A stretch of DNA of 46,964 bases, taken from Methylocystaceae bacterium (GTDB lineage Bacteria; Pseudomonadota; Alphaproteobacteria; Rhizobiales; Beijerinckiaceae). The notes under the pieces were generated by a model. It had not been told where the DNA came from, searched no databases, and worked only from the letters and a program-made list of their open reading frames with translations. A program made the position numbers and the translations under genes. The DNA lies in NCBI GenBank assembly GCA_900299115.1, contig OMIO01000103.1, forward strand, positions 1 to 46,964, written 5' to 3'. Of this stretch, positions 18,606 through 26,917 are shown in pieces; position 1 is the stretch's first letter, and each line of letters begins with the position of its first letter.

Positions 18606-18862
18606 TCAAATAAGCGAATAAATGGCGTCTCTAAGGATCGGGGCCAATGAGCCACCTGCGTCACATGCTTTATGGTTGAAGCAAGATGACGCCCCGCGCC
18701 TTGGCGGATTTAAAGCACACTATACTCACGGATTTAAAAATTGCGAGGGCGTCATAGCAGCCAGCGAGATGAATTAAATTTTACCTCAAAGCAATCATCG
18801 ATGCGTCAAACCAAGGCTGCCCGAAGCTTTACCAAGATACGCAGGCGTGATTAGCTGTTTAA
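18606..18862. other. intergenic region between lptM and the L,D-transpeptidase gene
   Basis: This divergent 257-base region should hold promoters for lptM-lysA (minus) and the transpeptidase (plus). A perfect 9-base inverted repeat, ATGACGCCC (18686-18694) and GGGCGTCAT (18747-18755), encloses 52 bases containing a direct repeat GGATTTAAA and a TATACT at 18721. I found no tRNA and no convincing small gene. An operator pair or a structured RNA is possible. Confidence 0.4.
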
Positions 18863-19408
18863 ATGATGAAAGTGATTTCTTTTCTTGTCGTGCTTATCGC
18901 AATGCTGATGACGACGGCTGTCCAGTCAAAGATCCTCATCAAAATCGATCTCGATTCGCAACGTTTAAGCGCCACCAGGGCGTCAGGCGAGACGGTTGTT
19001 TGGAAAATTTCGAGCGGTCGATCAGGCTATGAGACGCCGATCGGTCATTTTTCGGTAATGCGCATGGAGAAAGATCACCATTCAGACGAGTATGATCAGG
19101 CGCCGATGCCCTATGCGCTATTTTTTTCGCCTCGTGGTTTGGCGATTCACGGGACTTTAGAAAAAGGCCTTGGACGGCCAGCCTCGCATGGATGCGTCAG
19201 GCTTGCCGTACCCAACGCGCAACAACTCTTTAATTGGGTTGAGGAAGAGGGCGGCGCACAGGTTGACATCACCGGGTCAACTCGGGCCGCAGGTCGCGCG
19301 AGCGTTCCTTCCGCCCTAACTTCTGGCAACGCGCCGATAAGCCGATCCGCTCGCCCCGATCCTTCTGAAACTGCCCAGGAGGATGTAGAAAGCGTCTGGG
19401 GTTTCTGA
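18863..19408 (+). CDS. L,D-transpeptidase (YkuD family), exported
   Basis: The 181-residue protein has a signal peptide (VISFLVVLIAMLMTTAVQS) and a YkuD catalytic domain (about 22-135). The active-site motif is visible in HGTLEKGLGRPASHGCVRL (around 95-113), with the nucleophilic cysteine in SHGCVR. L,D-transpeptidases form 3-3 cross-links in peptidoglycan or attach proteins to it. The short C-terminal tail is Ser/Ala/Pro-rich and ends in VWGF. No LysM or other wall-binding domain is present. Substrate and partner are not evident; dxs follows 165 bases downstream. Confidence 0.88.
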   Translation: MMKVISFLVVLIAMLMTTAVQSKILIKIDLDSQRLSATRASGETVVWKISSGRSGYETPIGHFSVMRMEKDHHSDEYDQAPMPYALFFSPRGLAIHGTLEKGLGRPASHGCVRLAVPNAQQLFNWVEEEGGAQVDITGSTRAAGRASVPSALTSGNAPISRSARPDPSETAQEDVESVWGF

Positions 19409-19445
19409 TTTGTTCCTTTTTTGCGAGCGGCATGGCGGCCTAATC

Positions 19446-19461
19446 GTTGCATACCTGCAAC
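19446..19461. repeat. inverted repeat upstream of dxs
   Basis: GTTGCA (19446-19451) and TGCAAC (19456-19461) form a perfect 6-base inverted repeat around TACC. It lies about 115 bases before the dxs start with no T-run after it, so an operator is more likely than a terminator. Chance occurrence cannot be excluded. Confidence 0.3.
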
Positions 19462-19573
19462 AGTCAGGGGAAGAAAGCTGTCAACACCCTTCCTGCTGTT
19501 TGCGAACATCTCGGCAAAAGAGTAAGTCTGCTTTGAGAAATTTCTGTCCACGCGCCAGATCAGAGAAAAGATT

Positions 19574-21502
19574 TTGACGACATCAAAGACCCCCCTTCTC
19601 GACCGGATTAAAACGCCGAAAGATCTCCGTCAGCTGCGTTCGTCAGAACTCAAACAGCTCGCCGATGAATTGCGGCATGAGACCATTGACGCTGTATCCG
19701 TGACAGGCGGACATCTTGGCGCGGGGCTGGGCGTTGTAGAACTCACCGTCGCCCTTCATTATGTTTTCGATACGCCCAATGATCGGATTATCTGGGATGT
19801 CGGCCATCAAACTTACCCGCATAAGATTTTAACAGATCGTCGCGATCGTATTCGGACGCTCCGCATGGGTGGCGGCCTATCGGGATTCACCAAACGCGCG
19901 GAAAGCGAATATGACGCTTTTGGCGCAGGACATTCATCCACTTCCATCTCCGCCGGTCTGGGCATGGCGATCGCCCGGGATCTTGCTGAAAAAAATAACC
20001 ACGTTGTTGCGATCATTGGCGATAGCTCAATGTCTGCGGGCATGGCTTATGAGGCGCTCAATAATGCAGGCGCCCTTGATTCACGTCTGATCGTAATTCT
20101 TAACGACAATGATATGTCGATTGCGCCGCCGACAGGCGCAATGTCTGCCTATCTCGCGCGGCTTGTATCTGGCGGCGCCTATCGCTCAATTCGAGACGCA
20201 GCAAAGCAACTCGCGAGTCATCTTCCACGCTTTATTTATGACAAAGCGCGCAAGGCGGAGGAATTTTCGCGCAGTTTCATTACTGGCGGCACAATGTTTG
20301 AGGAATTAGGGTTTTACTACGTTGGCCCTATTGATGGGCATAACCTTGATCATCTGCTTCCCGTGTTGACGAATGTGCGCGACAAGGATGACGGTCCGGT
20401 TTTAGTGCATGTTGTGACGCAAAAAGGCAAAGGCTTTGCGCCTGCGGAGGAAGCCGCCGATAAATGCCATGCGGTGAACAAATTTGATATGCGCACATTC
20501 GCGCAAATTAAACCCAAAGCGAATGCGCCTTCTTACACAAGCATCTTTGCAAAAGCGCTGGTTGCTGAAGCCGAGCATGACGATAAGATCGTTGCAATCA
20601 CAGCTGCGATGCCTTCTGGAACAGGTCTTGATATATTTGGTAAAGCCTTTCCTACGCGCACCTTTGATGTTGCAATCGCCGAACAACATGCTGTGACTTT
20701 TGCGGCAGGCTTAGCCTGCGAAGGCTATAAGCCGTTTTGTGCGCTCTATTCTACCTTCCTTCAGCGTGGGTATGACCAGATTGTTCATGATGTTGCAATT
20801 CAACATCTGCCAGTTCGATTTGCGATCGACCGCGCTGGGCTCGTTGGCGCGGACGGGCCAACGCATGCTGGAGCCTTTGACATCGCTTATCTAGCTTGTC
20901 TGCCCGGCATGATGATCATGGCGCCAGCCGATGAAGCAGAGCTGATGCATATGGTTGCGACAGCGGCGGCTTATGATGTAGGTCCAAGCGCTTTTCGTTA
21001 TCCGCGCGGTGAAGGTCTTGGCGTTGAATTGCCTGCGCGCGGAGAGATTCTTGATATCGGTAAGGGGCGTATTCTCCGTGAAGGCGGCAAAGTCGCATTG
21101 CTGTCGCTTGGCACGCGACTAGCGGAGGCGCTTAAAGCAGCCGAAGATCTAGAAAATTATGGCGTATCGACGACCGTTGCGGATGCGCGCTTTGCAAAGC
21201 CGCTTGATCGTGACTTACTGCGTCAATTAGCAGCCAATCATGAAGTTCTCATCACTCTTGAAGAGGGCTCAATTGGCGGATTTGGCTCTCAGGTGTTTCA
21301 AGCATTGTCAGACGATGGCTTGCTTGATGGTCTAAGAGGCGCCTTTAAATTCCGAAGCCTCACATTGCCGGATGTTTATCTCGATCATGATAAGCATGAA
21401 CTAATGATTGCGCGTGCAAAATTAGATGCGCGATCAATCGCCGCCAAGGCTCTTGAGCTTCTAGGGGATGAAAAAGCGGCCGCACGCATTATGATCGCTT
21501 GA
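19574..21502 (+). CDS. dxs: 1-deoxy-D-xylulose-5-phosphate synthase (Dxs)
   Basis: Dxs condenses pyruvate and glyceraldehyde 3-phosphate with thiamine diphosphate, the first step of the MEP pathway. The 642-residue length is standard. The N-terminal [20 protein letters not shown], the THAGAFD and [13 protein letters not shown] segments, and the transketolase core with catalytic glutamate in [13 protein letters not shown] are present. The thiamine-diphosphate motif, usually GDG...NDN, reads GDS (149-151) and NDN (177-179): the metal-binding Asp and Asn remain, the glycine is serine. The start is a TTG at 19574 downstream of AGAGAAAAG. No ispA or xseB, frequent neighbours elsewhere, is adjacent. 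Confidence 0.96.
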   Translation: MTTSKTPLLDRIKTPKDLRQLRSSELKQLADELRHETIDAVSVTGGHLGAGLGVVELTVALHYVFDTPNDRIIWDVGHQTYPHKILTDRRDRIRTLRMGGGLSGFTKRAESEYDAFGAGHSSTSISAGLGMAIARDLAEKNNHVVAIIGDSSMSAGMAYEALNNAGALDSRLIVILNDNDMSIAPPTGAMSAYLARLVSGGAYRSIRDAAKQLASHLPRFIYDKARKAEEFSRSFITGGTMFEELGFYYVGPIDGHNLDHLLPVLTNVRDKDDGPVLVHVVTQKGKGFAPAEEAADKCHAVNKFDMRTFAQIKPKANAPSYTSIFAKALVAEAEHDDKIVAITAAMPSGTGLDIFGKAFPTRTFDVAIAEQHAVTFAAGLACEGYKPFCALYSTFLQRGYDQIVHDVAIQHLPVRFAIDRAGLVGADGPTHAGAFDIAYLACLPGMMIMAPADEAELMHMVATAAAYDVGPSAFRYPRGEGLGVELPARGEILDIGKGRILREGGKVALLSLGTRLAEALKAAEDLENYGVSTTVADARFAKPLDRDLLRQLAANHEVLITLEEGSIGGFGSQVFQALSDDGLLDGLRGAFKFRSLTLPDVYLDHDKHELMIARAKLDARSIAAKALELLGDEKAAARIMIA

Positions 21503-21741
21503 GTGCAAAGTCTCACATCGACTGATCGGCCAGATAGATTTGCGATAAGCATGACGGCCGTTATGCGGAATCTATCCTATGATGAGTTAGGTAGATCGGC
21601 GATACAGCGGATGAGCTTCTTACTTTGCTAAAGATGAGAGCATGCTAAAAGGACGCTCTTAATCAGTCATGAGATGAACATAAGGCAACCTCAACTCATC
21701 TCTGTCGGATCTTAAATCAAAAACTATTTTGGCAAAATCTT
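21503..21741. other. dxs-hisS intergenic region
   Basis: This 239-base stretch has no tRNA and no convincing gene. A 7-base inverted repeat GAGATGA (21671-21677) and TCATCTC (21696-21702) lies in the presumed hisS leader. A 26-codon frame at 21551 lacks a ribosome binding site and is not called. Confidence 0.35.
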
Positions 21742-23238
21742 ATGTCTCAGGTTACCGATAAACAAAAAATCGAGGCGCGTACGCCTCGCGGCTTAGCTGA
21801 TCGAGAGGCGCATGAGCTTGCCGCAACAAATCGCATGCTCGACGTTATTCGATCGGTGTATGAGCTCTATGGCTTTGAGGCGCTTGAAACGCCCGCAATC
21901 GAATATACTGACGCCTTAGGTAAATTTCTGCCTGATCAAGATCGGCCCAATGAAGGCGTTTTCTCTTTTCAGGACGATGATGAGCAATGGGTGTCGTTGC
22001 GCTATGATCTAACCGCGCCGCTCGCCCGTTTTGTCGCTCAAAATTACGATCGCTTGCCAAAGCCGTATCGTTCCTACCGAAGCGGCGCAGTTTATCGAAA
22101 TGAGAAACCGGGCCCGGGTCGATTCCGACAGTTCATGCAGTTTGACGCAGATACTGTTGGCTCTGCTTCGCCTGCCGCTGATGCGGAAATTTGTATGATG
22201 GCGGCAGTGTCGCTTGAGCGACTTGGGATTGCGCGCGGGGATTATGTAATTCGCCTTAATAGTCGCAAGATTCTTGATGGCGTCATGCAGACTATCGGCC
22301 TGGGGGGTGAAGAAAACGCCCTGAAGAGATTGATCGTCTTACGCGCAATCGACAAGTTAGATCGCTTGGGGATAGAAGGCGTGCGTCACTTACTTGGCGA
22401 GGGACGCAAAGACGAAAGCGGCGATTACACGAAAGGCGCTGGATTATCGCTTGGAGCTATTGATACGATTCTATCTTTTTGTCTTGCGGGACAAAGCTCA
22501 ACGCATGCAGCATCGGTAGATATCGCAAAACTTTTAGAAAATAGCGCAATTGGCGCAGAGGGGTTTAACGAATTAAAAGAGATTGAAAATCTCGTCCGCG
22601 CCGCAGGTTTTGGCGCGGAGCGTATTCGCATTGATCCTTCCGTAGTGCGGGGCTTGGAATATTATACTGGGCCAGTTTTTGAAGCTGAACTGACTTTTGA
22701 AACTAAAGATGAAAAAGGACATGCCGTTCGGTTTGGATCAATCGGCGGCGGTGGGCGTTATGATGGTTTGGTTGGACGTTTTCGTAGTGAAACTATTCCA
22801 GCGACTGGTTTTTCAATTGGCGTGTCTAGGCTTTTTGCCGCGCTCAAACTCGTCGGCAGTCCGATTGTTTCAGCGCAGTCAGCGACAGGTCCTGTCGTTG
22901 TTCTTGTTCTCGATCGTGAGCGTTTGGCGGACTATCAGCAAATGGTCGCCCAATTACGCGACGCCGGCGTTGCGTCCGAGCTCTATCTTGGCGGCGCGGG
23001 CATGAAAGCGCAGATGAAATATGCAGATCGTCGCAATAGTCCTTTGGCGATCATTCAAGGCTCTGACGAAAAAGCCCGCGGCGAGGTGCAAATCAAAGAT
23101 CTGATTGCGGGTGCGAAAGCCGCAGCTGCAATCAGCACAAATGAGGAATGGAAGGCGCAGCGGCCAGCGCAATTTTCAGTTCCCGAAACAGAACTCGTTG
23201 CGCGTGTGCAAGCGCTCTTAAAGCCTCAAAGCGCTTAA
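21742..23238 (+). CDS. hisS: histidyl-tRNA synthetase (HisRS), alphaproteobacterial type
   Basis: HisRS charges tRNA-His. Class II motif 2 is [14 protein letters not shown] (around 118-131), and the histidine-specific motifs read [13 protein letters not shown] (around 304) instead of the common LVRGLDYYNRTVFE. These changes, with the length of 498 residues, match the group of alphaproteobacterial HisRS that charge a tRNA-His lacking the extra G at position -1. The class II motif 3 is in [11 protein letters not shown] (around 357), and the anticodon-binding domain spans about 375-495. No second hisS is in the window. The gene is convergent with the META-domain gene. Confidence 0.95.
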   Translation: MSQVTDKQKIEARTPRGLADREAHELAATNRMLDVIRSVYELYGFEALETPAIEYTDALGKFLPDQDRPNEGVFSFQDDDEQWVSLRYDLTAPLARFVAQNYDRLPKPYRSYRSGAVYRNEKPGPGRFRQFMQFDADTVGSASPAADAEICMMAAVSLERLGIARGDYVIRLNSRKILDGVMQTIGLGGEENALKRLIVLRAIDKLDRLGIEGVRHLLGEGRKDESGDYTKGAGLSLGAIDTILSFCLAGQSSTHAASVDIAKLLENSAIGAEGFNELKEIENLVRAAGFGAERIRIDPSVVRGLEYYTGPVFEAELTFETKDEKGHAVRFGSIGGGGRYDGLVGRFRSETIPATGFSIGVSRLFAALKLVGSPIVSAQSATGPVVVLVLDRERLADYQQMVAQLRDAGVASELYLGGAGMKAQMKYADRRNSPLAIIQGSDEKARGEVQIKDLIAGAKAAAAISTNEEWKAQRPAQFSVPETELVARVQALLKPQSA

Positions 23239-23275
23239 GCTCGATCAGCTGTGTGTCGTTTAATATGCGCGGCGT

Positions 23276-23761
23276 TTATAATGTCCGCTGAAAACGCATC
23301 AGGCCGCCTTTGGCGCCTTTAAAAATGAGATCGTCGCCCTTGCTCTCCCAATAGGGCCCAGAAATCATAATATTCCAAAAGTCCCGCTCAATAGCGGCAA
23401 GCGCTGGATCGCATTTTTGTTCATTAACCGCAGGCATGGATTTTGGTCCCAAACGATCGGGGCCAATAACAAAAACCGCTGACCAGTTTTTGCATCCGGA
23501 AAAGCCGCGCGCATGGCCTGTTGCGTCAATATTAATCCAAATTTCAACAGGAGATGGTTTGCCGTTGATTTCTGTAAGGACAAAATTTCGATAGTGGGGA
23601 AAAGGCTGGTAGGAAGGCGGCGCGCTGGGTTGTTCAGGGCCGCCGCTTTGCTGCTGTTCAGCAGGAGGCGTTTCTGTTGGCGTCTTCTTTTTTGCCTGGA
23701 CTGGCGCAGTAATGACGACTGCGCTCACGAAAGCGACTAATGCGTGCGTATATTTCTTCAT
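23276..23761 (-). CDS. secreted META-domain (HslJ-like) protein
   Basis: The 161-residue protein has a signal peptide (ALVAFVSAVVITAPVQAKKK), a Pro/Gln-rich linker (about 25-52) and one META domain (about 58-160). The domain shows the family pattern: an FSGCKNW strand, a cysteine later in EQKCDPALAAIERDFW, and the terminal LIFKGAKGGLMRFQR. META/HslJ proteins are periplasmic, of unclear function, and linked to stress tolerance in other bacteria. GGGAG lies 8 bases before the ATG. The two cysteines may form a disulfide. Confidence 0.78.
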   Translation of the reverse strand: MKKYTHALVAFVSAVVITAPVQAKKKTPTETPPAEQQQSGGPEQPSAPPSYQPFPHYRNFVLTEINGKPSPVEIWINIDATGHARGFSGCKNWSAVFVIGPDRLGPKSMPAVNEQKCDPALAAIERDFWNIMISGPYWESKGDDLIFKGAKGGLMRFQRTL

Positions 23762-23829
23762 CCGTCATCTCCCTAGGGCGCGCGGCTTAATGAGGGTCTC
23801 AAGGTGTTTTAAGAATCACATGCGGATTT

Positions 23830-24825
23830 TTACAGCATGCTTGGCAAAACGCGATCGGGCGGACGATGTCCGTCCATAAAGGTCTTGATATTGATGATGA
23901 CTTTCTCGCCCATATCGACGCGCCCTTCATTCGTCGCTGAGCCCATATGCGGCAGCAAGGTCACCTTGCCTGATTGAGCGAGTTTTAAAAGTTTGGGCGA
24001 AACAGCGGGTTCGTGTTCAAAAACGTCTAATCCAGCTCCAGCCATTTCATTGGCTTCCAACATCCGCACCAATGCGTTTTCATCAACGATCTCGCCACGC
24101 GCTGTGTTGACTAGGATAGCATGGGGACGCAAATATTTGAGGCGTCTTGCAGAGAGCAGATGATAGGTTGCTGGCGTATGAGGGCAGTGGATGGATACAA
24201 TATCCACACGCGCTAACATCTGATCTAGCGACTACCAATAAGTCGCCTCTAGGCTCTCTTCAATATCCAGCGGCGCGCGGCGCCGATTGTGATAGTGGAT
24301 TGACAGGCCAAAGGCGTTGGCGCGGCGTGCGAGCGCTTGGCCGATCCGTCCCATGCCGACAATACCCAGTCTTTTGCCAGTGATGCGATGGCCGAGCATC
24401 CATGTCGGCGACCAGCCGGCCCATGAACCCTCCGGGATCGCCCGGGCGCCTTCAACCAATCGGCGCGCCACAGAGAGGATCAGCGCCATTGTCATGTCAG
24501 CTGTATCTTCGGTCAAAACACCTGGAGTATTGGTAACTGTGATGGAGCGACCAAGGGCGGAAGCGACGTCAATATTATCCACGCCATTGCCGAAATTAGC
24601 GATCAATTTCATGTTTTCGCCAGCTTGAGCAATCAGATGCGCGTCAATTTTATCCGTAATCGTGGGAACAAGCACATCCGCAGTGCGCATGGCTTCAGCC
24701 AATTCTTCCTGCTTGAGCGGACGATCGGTTTCATTAAGACGCGTGTCGAATAACTCGCACATACGCGTCTCAATTATCTCCGGGAGACGGCGCGTCACAA
24801 ACACGAGCGGCTTCTTTTTCGGCAT
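23830..24825 (-). pseudogene. gyaR: D-glycerate dehydrogenase / glyoxylate reductase gene with an in-frame TAG
   Basis: The reading frame encodes a D-2-hydroxyacid dehydrogenase of 331 codons of the glyoxylate/hydroxypyruvate reductase type. The first part (197 codons) has the NAD(P)-binding GIVGMGRIGQALARR; the second has the catalytic arginine in NTARGEIVDE, the glutamate in GLDVFEHEP and the histidine in LLPHMGSAT. A single TAG at 24234-24232 separates them in the same frame, in a place where relatives have Glu or Asp (YW-x-SLDQM). All other sequence is intact, so the lesion is recent, or a sequencing error, or read through. An internal ATG at 24219 could start the second fragment, but it lacks the cofactor site. 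The symbol is given for the intact family. Confidence 0.85.
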
Positions 24826-25079
24826 TTTGCGCTTCGTTCCTTGGATAGCTTTATTGGTGTTTGGCGTCGACAGTAGCTATAGAATGCTCGCGACAACCCT
24901 CAAGCGCCGCCCGCAAATTTTAGGCCGCTGGCCCTATCAGGACTAATTGGCCAAAAAAACTTTCTTCTCAACCTAGTCTTAACGGCAATAAGCGACAAAT
25001 CCGTTACGCCCTTACCACCCCGAACCGCCGCTTTCCTAGCAGATGACGGGCCAAAGACAAGACGAGTGCTTTAAACGCT
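24826..25079. other. intergenic region between gyaR and the SH3-protein gene
   Basis: This 254-base divergent region should contain promoters for both neighbours. I see short GGCC-containing repeats (GGCCGCTGGCC near 24921) but no RNA gene, small gene or convincing operator. Confidence 0.3.
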
Positions 25080-25610
25080 ATGCCGCATTGCAACCGCGCC
25101 CTTCTCACTAAACGCTTCACGGCGATCCTTTTTGTTTTTTTCTGGTTTTTTTCGCAAACGACATACGCTCAAGAGCCGCAAAAGGGACCGGTCAGCGGCC
25201 TGCCGGTCCCTCGCTATGTCAGCTTGAAATCTGACCGGGTGAATGTTCGGGAGGGACCCAGTAAAGAACACCCAACCGTTTGGGTCTATACCCATGCCGG
25301 GTTGCCCGTTGAAATTACGGCGGAATTCGAAACTTGGCGCAAAATCCGCGATTGGGAAGGAGCGGAGGGCTGGGTGCTGCATTCTTTGCTTTCTGGGCGC
25401 CGAACAGCGCTCGTTGCGCCGTGGAAAAAACAGCCTCAACTCCTGACCGCCGATGATCATCAAACGGCTTTAGCGAAACTCAGTCCGGGAGTAGTTGGGT
25501 CAGTGCGCAATTGCGATGGCAAATGGTGCCGGATTTCAGGCAAGGATTTTGACGGCTATATTCAGCAGGAAAACCTCTGGGGCGCTTATCCTGGCGAGAA
25601 ATTCGACTAA
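25080..25610 (+). CDS. secreted bacterial SH3-domain protein
   Basis: The 176-residue protein has a signal peptide (RFTAILFVFFWFFSQTTYAQ) and two SH3-like segments. The first (about 45-105) is a clear bacterial SH3 domain: KSDRVNVREGPSKEHPTVWV, then WRKIRDWEGAEGWVLHSLLSG. The second (about 118-165) is a weaker copy: VVGSVRNCDGKWCRISGKDF and DGYIQQENLWG, with two cysteines that could pair. Such proteins bind cell-wall peptides. The gene lies upstream of, and is convergent with, irr. The ATG is preceded by little Shine-Dalgarno signal. Confidence 0.85.
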   Translation: MPHCNRALLTKRFTAILFVFFWFFSQTTYAQEPQKGPVSGLPVPRYVSLKSDRVNVREGPSKEHPTVWVYTHAGLPVEITAEFETWRKIRDWEGAEGWVLHSLLSGRRTALVAPWKKQPQLLTADDHQTALAKLSPGVVGSVRNCDGKWCRISGKDFDGYIQQENLWGAYPGEKFD

Positions 25611-25616
25611 AGCGGT

Positions 25617-26072
25617 TTAGAGCTGATCAGGTCTTAGCCGGATGACAATATCTACGCGCGCAACGCGTAAGCCCTTTGGCGAAGGCGGTAGTTTGTCTAG
25701 CTGCATTAGCCCATCGTCAATATCAAGCAGTTCGCCAGTTTCCTCATTCAAGAAGTGATGATGTTCGCTGACGTTGGTGTCAAAATAGACTTTCGCGCCA
25801 TCAACAGCGTTCTCTCGCAATAGACTCGCAGCGGTGAATTGGTGAAGAGTATTGTAGACGGTGGCAAGCGATACCGAAAGCTGCGCCGCAATCGCTTCGT
25901 CAAAAAGCCCTTCTGCTGTGACATGGCGGTCTGAGCCATTGAAAAGGAGAGCGGCAAGCGCCAATCTCTGACGTGTTGGGCGGAGACCCGTCGCACTCAG
26001 CCTTTTGGAGATCGGGAGCGCGGGCCTATTCTCATTCCCAATGGGCTTCATCTGTTTCGACGAAACATCCAT
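25617..26072 (-). CDS. irr: iron response regulator Irr (Fur family)
   Basis: Irr is the Fur-family regulator of iron and heme genes in Hyphomicrobiales; it senses heme status rather than iron itself. The winged-helix domain (about 25-90) includes GLRPTRQRLALAALLF and SLATVYNTLHQF. The dimerisation domain has the histidine cluster SEHHHFLNEETGELLDID typical of Irr; HHH takes part in heme binding in other species. The N-terminal cysteine-proline heme motif of Bradyrhizobium Irr is absent. The ATG at 26072 is taken as the start; a TTG at 26081 is possible. The gene is divergent from fabA, an arrangement widespread in the order. Confidence 0.92.
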   Translation of the reverse strand: MDVSSKQMKPIGNENRPALPISKRLSATGLRPTRQRLALAALLFNGSDRHVTAEGLFDEAIAAQLSVSLATVYNTLHQFTAASLLRENAVDGAKVYFDTNVSEHHHFLNEETGELLDIDDGLMQLDKLPPSPKGLRVARVDIVIRLRPDQL

Positions 26073-26081
26073 CGTCTGCAA

Positions 26082-26358
26082 CCTGTCTTAAGAGACCTTT
26101 TTTAAAGCATATCAAAAAAACGGGCGAACTCAATGCGCATCGCTTTGTTAAGGATTATTCTTATTCTCTTCAGGATGACCCCATTAGTATGGGGCAGACG
26201 CTTTCAGCCTGGCATTGGCTATGTTAACGATCGTTGATGAAAGAGGGTCGCTCGGTTCAGCGACCTCAAGGCGCCCAATTAATTGGGCGCCCATGAAAAG
26301 AGCCGCATAATAAAAAGATTAATCGGGCCATGAGCTCGCAGGGGGAGGCAGGATCATC
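26082..26358. promoter_or_regulatory. irr-fabA divergent control region
   Basis: This 277-base region separates irr (minus) and fabA-fabB-fabI (plus) and should hold both promoters. No exact Irr box (TTTAGAA-N-TTCTAAA) is visible. It contains two adjacent inverted repeats, described separately, at 26246-26265 and 26270-26291. Confidence 0.5.
26246..26291. repeat. two adjacent hairpins/palindromes upstream of fabA
   Basis: GGTCGCT (26246-26252) and AGCGACC (26259-26265) form a 7-base stem with a 6-base loop. Four bases later comes a perfect 22-base palindrome (26270-26291) with half-site GGCGCCCAATT. Neither is followed by a T-run. They lie 68 bases before the fabA start and could be an operator for a dimeric regulator or a leader RNA structure. 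Confidence 0.6.
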
Positions 26359-26874
26359 ATGAGCGACCGACGCTCGTCATTTGGCTACGAGGACTTGCTT
26401 GCGTGCGGGCGAGAGGAGCTTTTTGGCCCGGGTAACGCGCAATTGCCCATGCCGCCAATGTTAATGTTTGATCGCATCACAGAGATTTTTGAAACGGGCG
26501 GTGAGCATGGCAAGGGGTATATGCGCGCCGAACTCGACGTTAATCCGAAGCTGTGGTTTTTCGATTGTCACTTCAAAGGCGATCCCGTGATGCCGGGATG
26601 CCTTGGTTTGGATGCGCTTTGGCAAATGTGCGGATTTTTTCTTGGTTGGCTCGATCAGCCTGGACGGGGACGCGCGCTTGGGGTTGGCGAAGTAAAATTT
26701 AGCGACCAAGTTTTGCCCAGTGTTAAAAAAGTAACCTATGGCGTGGATTTCAAGCGCGTTATTTTGCGCAAACTGGTGCTCGGCATTGCAGATGGTTTTG
26801 TCGAAGCAGATGGCAAAAGAATTTATGAAGCGAAGGATTTGCGGGTAGGCCTTTTTGTTCCAGGCGCAAAATAA
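26359..26874 (+). CDS. fabA: 3-hydroxydecanoyl-ACP dehydratase/isomerase (FabA)
   Basis: FabA dehydrates 3-hydroxydecanoyl-ACP and isomerises the trans-2 to the cis-3 alkene, starting unsaturated fatty-acid synthesis. The hot-dog fold of 171 residues shows the catalytic His in [12 protein letters not shown] (around 71) and Asp in LGLDALWQM (around 84). The length and the FGYEDLL start match the family. GGGGGAGG lies about 14 bases before the ATG. fabB follows after 43 bases. Confidence 0.96.
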   Translation: MSDRRSSFGYEDLLACGREELFGPGNAQLPMPPMLMFDRITEIFETGGEHGKGYMRAELDVNPKLWFFDCHFKGDPVMPGCLGLDALWQMCGFFLGWLDQPGRGRALGVGEVKFSDQVLPSVKKVTYGVDFKRVILRKLVLGIADGFVEADGKRIYEAKDLRVGLFVPGAK

Positions 26875-26917
26875 CCATGATCTTGCAACAGTCGCGCGTT
26901 AAAGTGTGGGGGATAAA

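Noticed and set aside
21551-21631. 26-codon frame before hisS
   Set aside because: There is no ribosome binding site or hydrophobic or repeated pattern; such short frames are common by chance.
24232-24234. TAG read as pyrrolysine or a general recoding
   Set aside because: The hydrolase gene ending at 13620 terminates normally with TAG, relatives carry Glu or Asp at the gyaR site, and there is no pylTSBCD signature in the window.
24826-25079. possible tRNA or small RNA between gyaR and the SH3 gene
   Set aside because: No T-arm (GGTTCRANTCC) or cloverleaf fits; the GGCC repeats are short.
25973-26227. 84-codon plus-strand frame over irr and the irr-fabA gap
   Set aside because: It starts inside irr on the opposite strand and shows no domain; the same sequence is better explained by irr and its control region.
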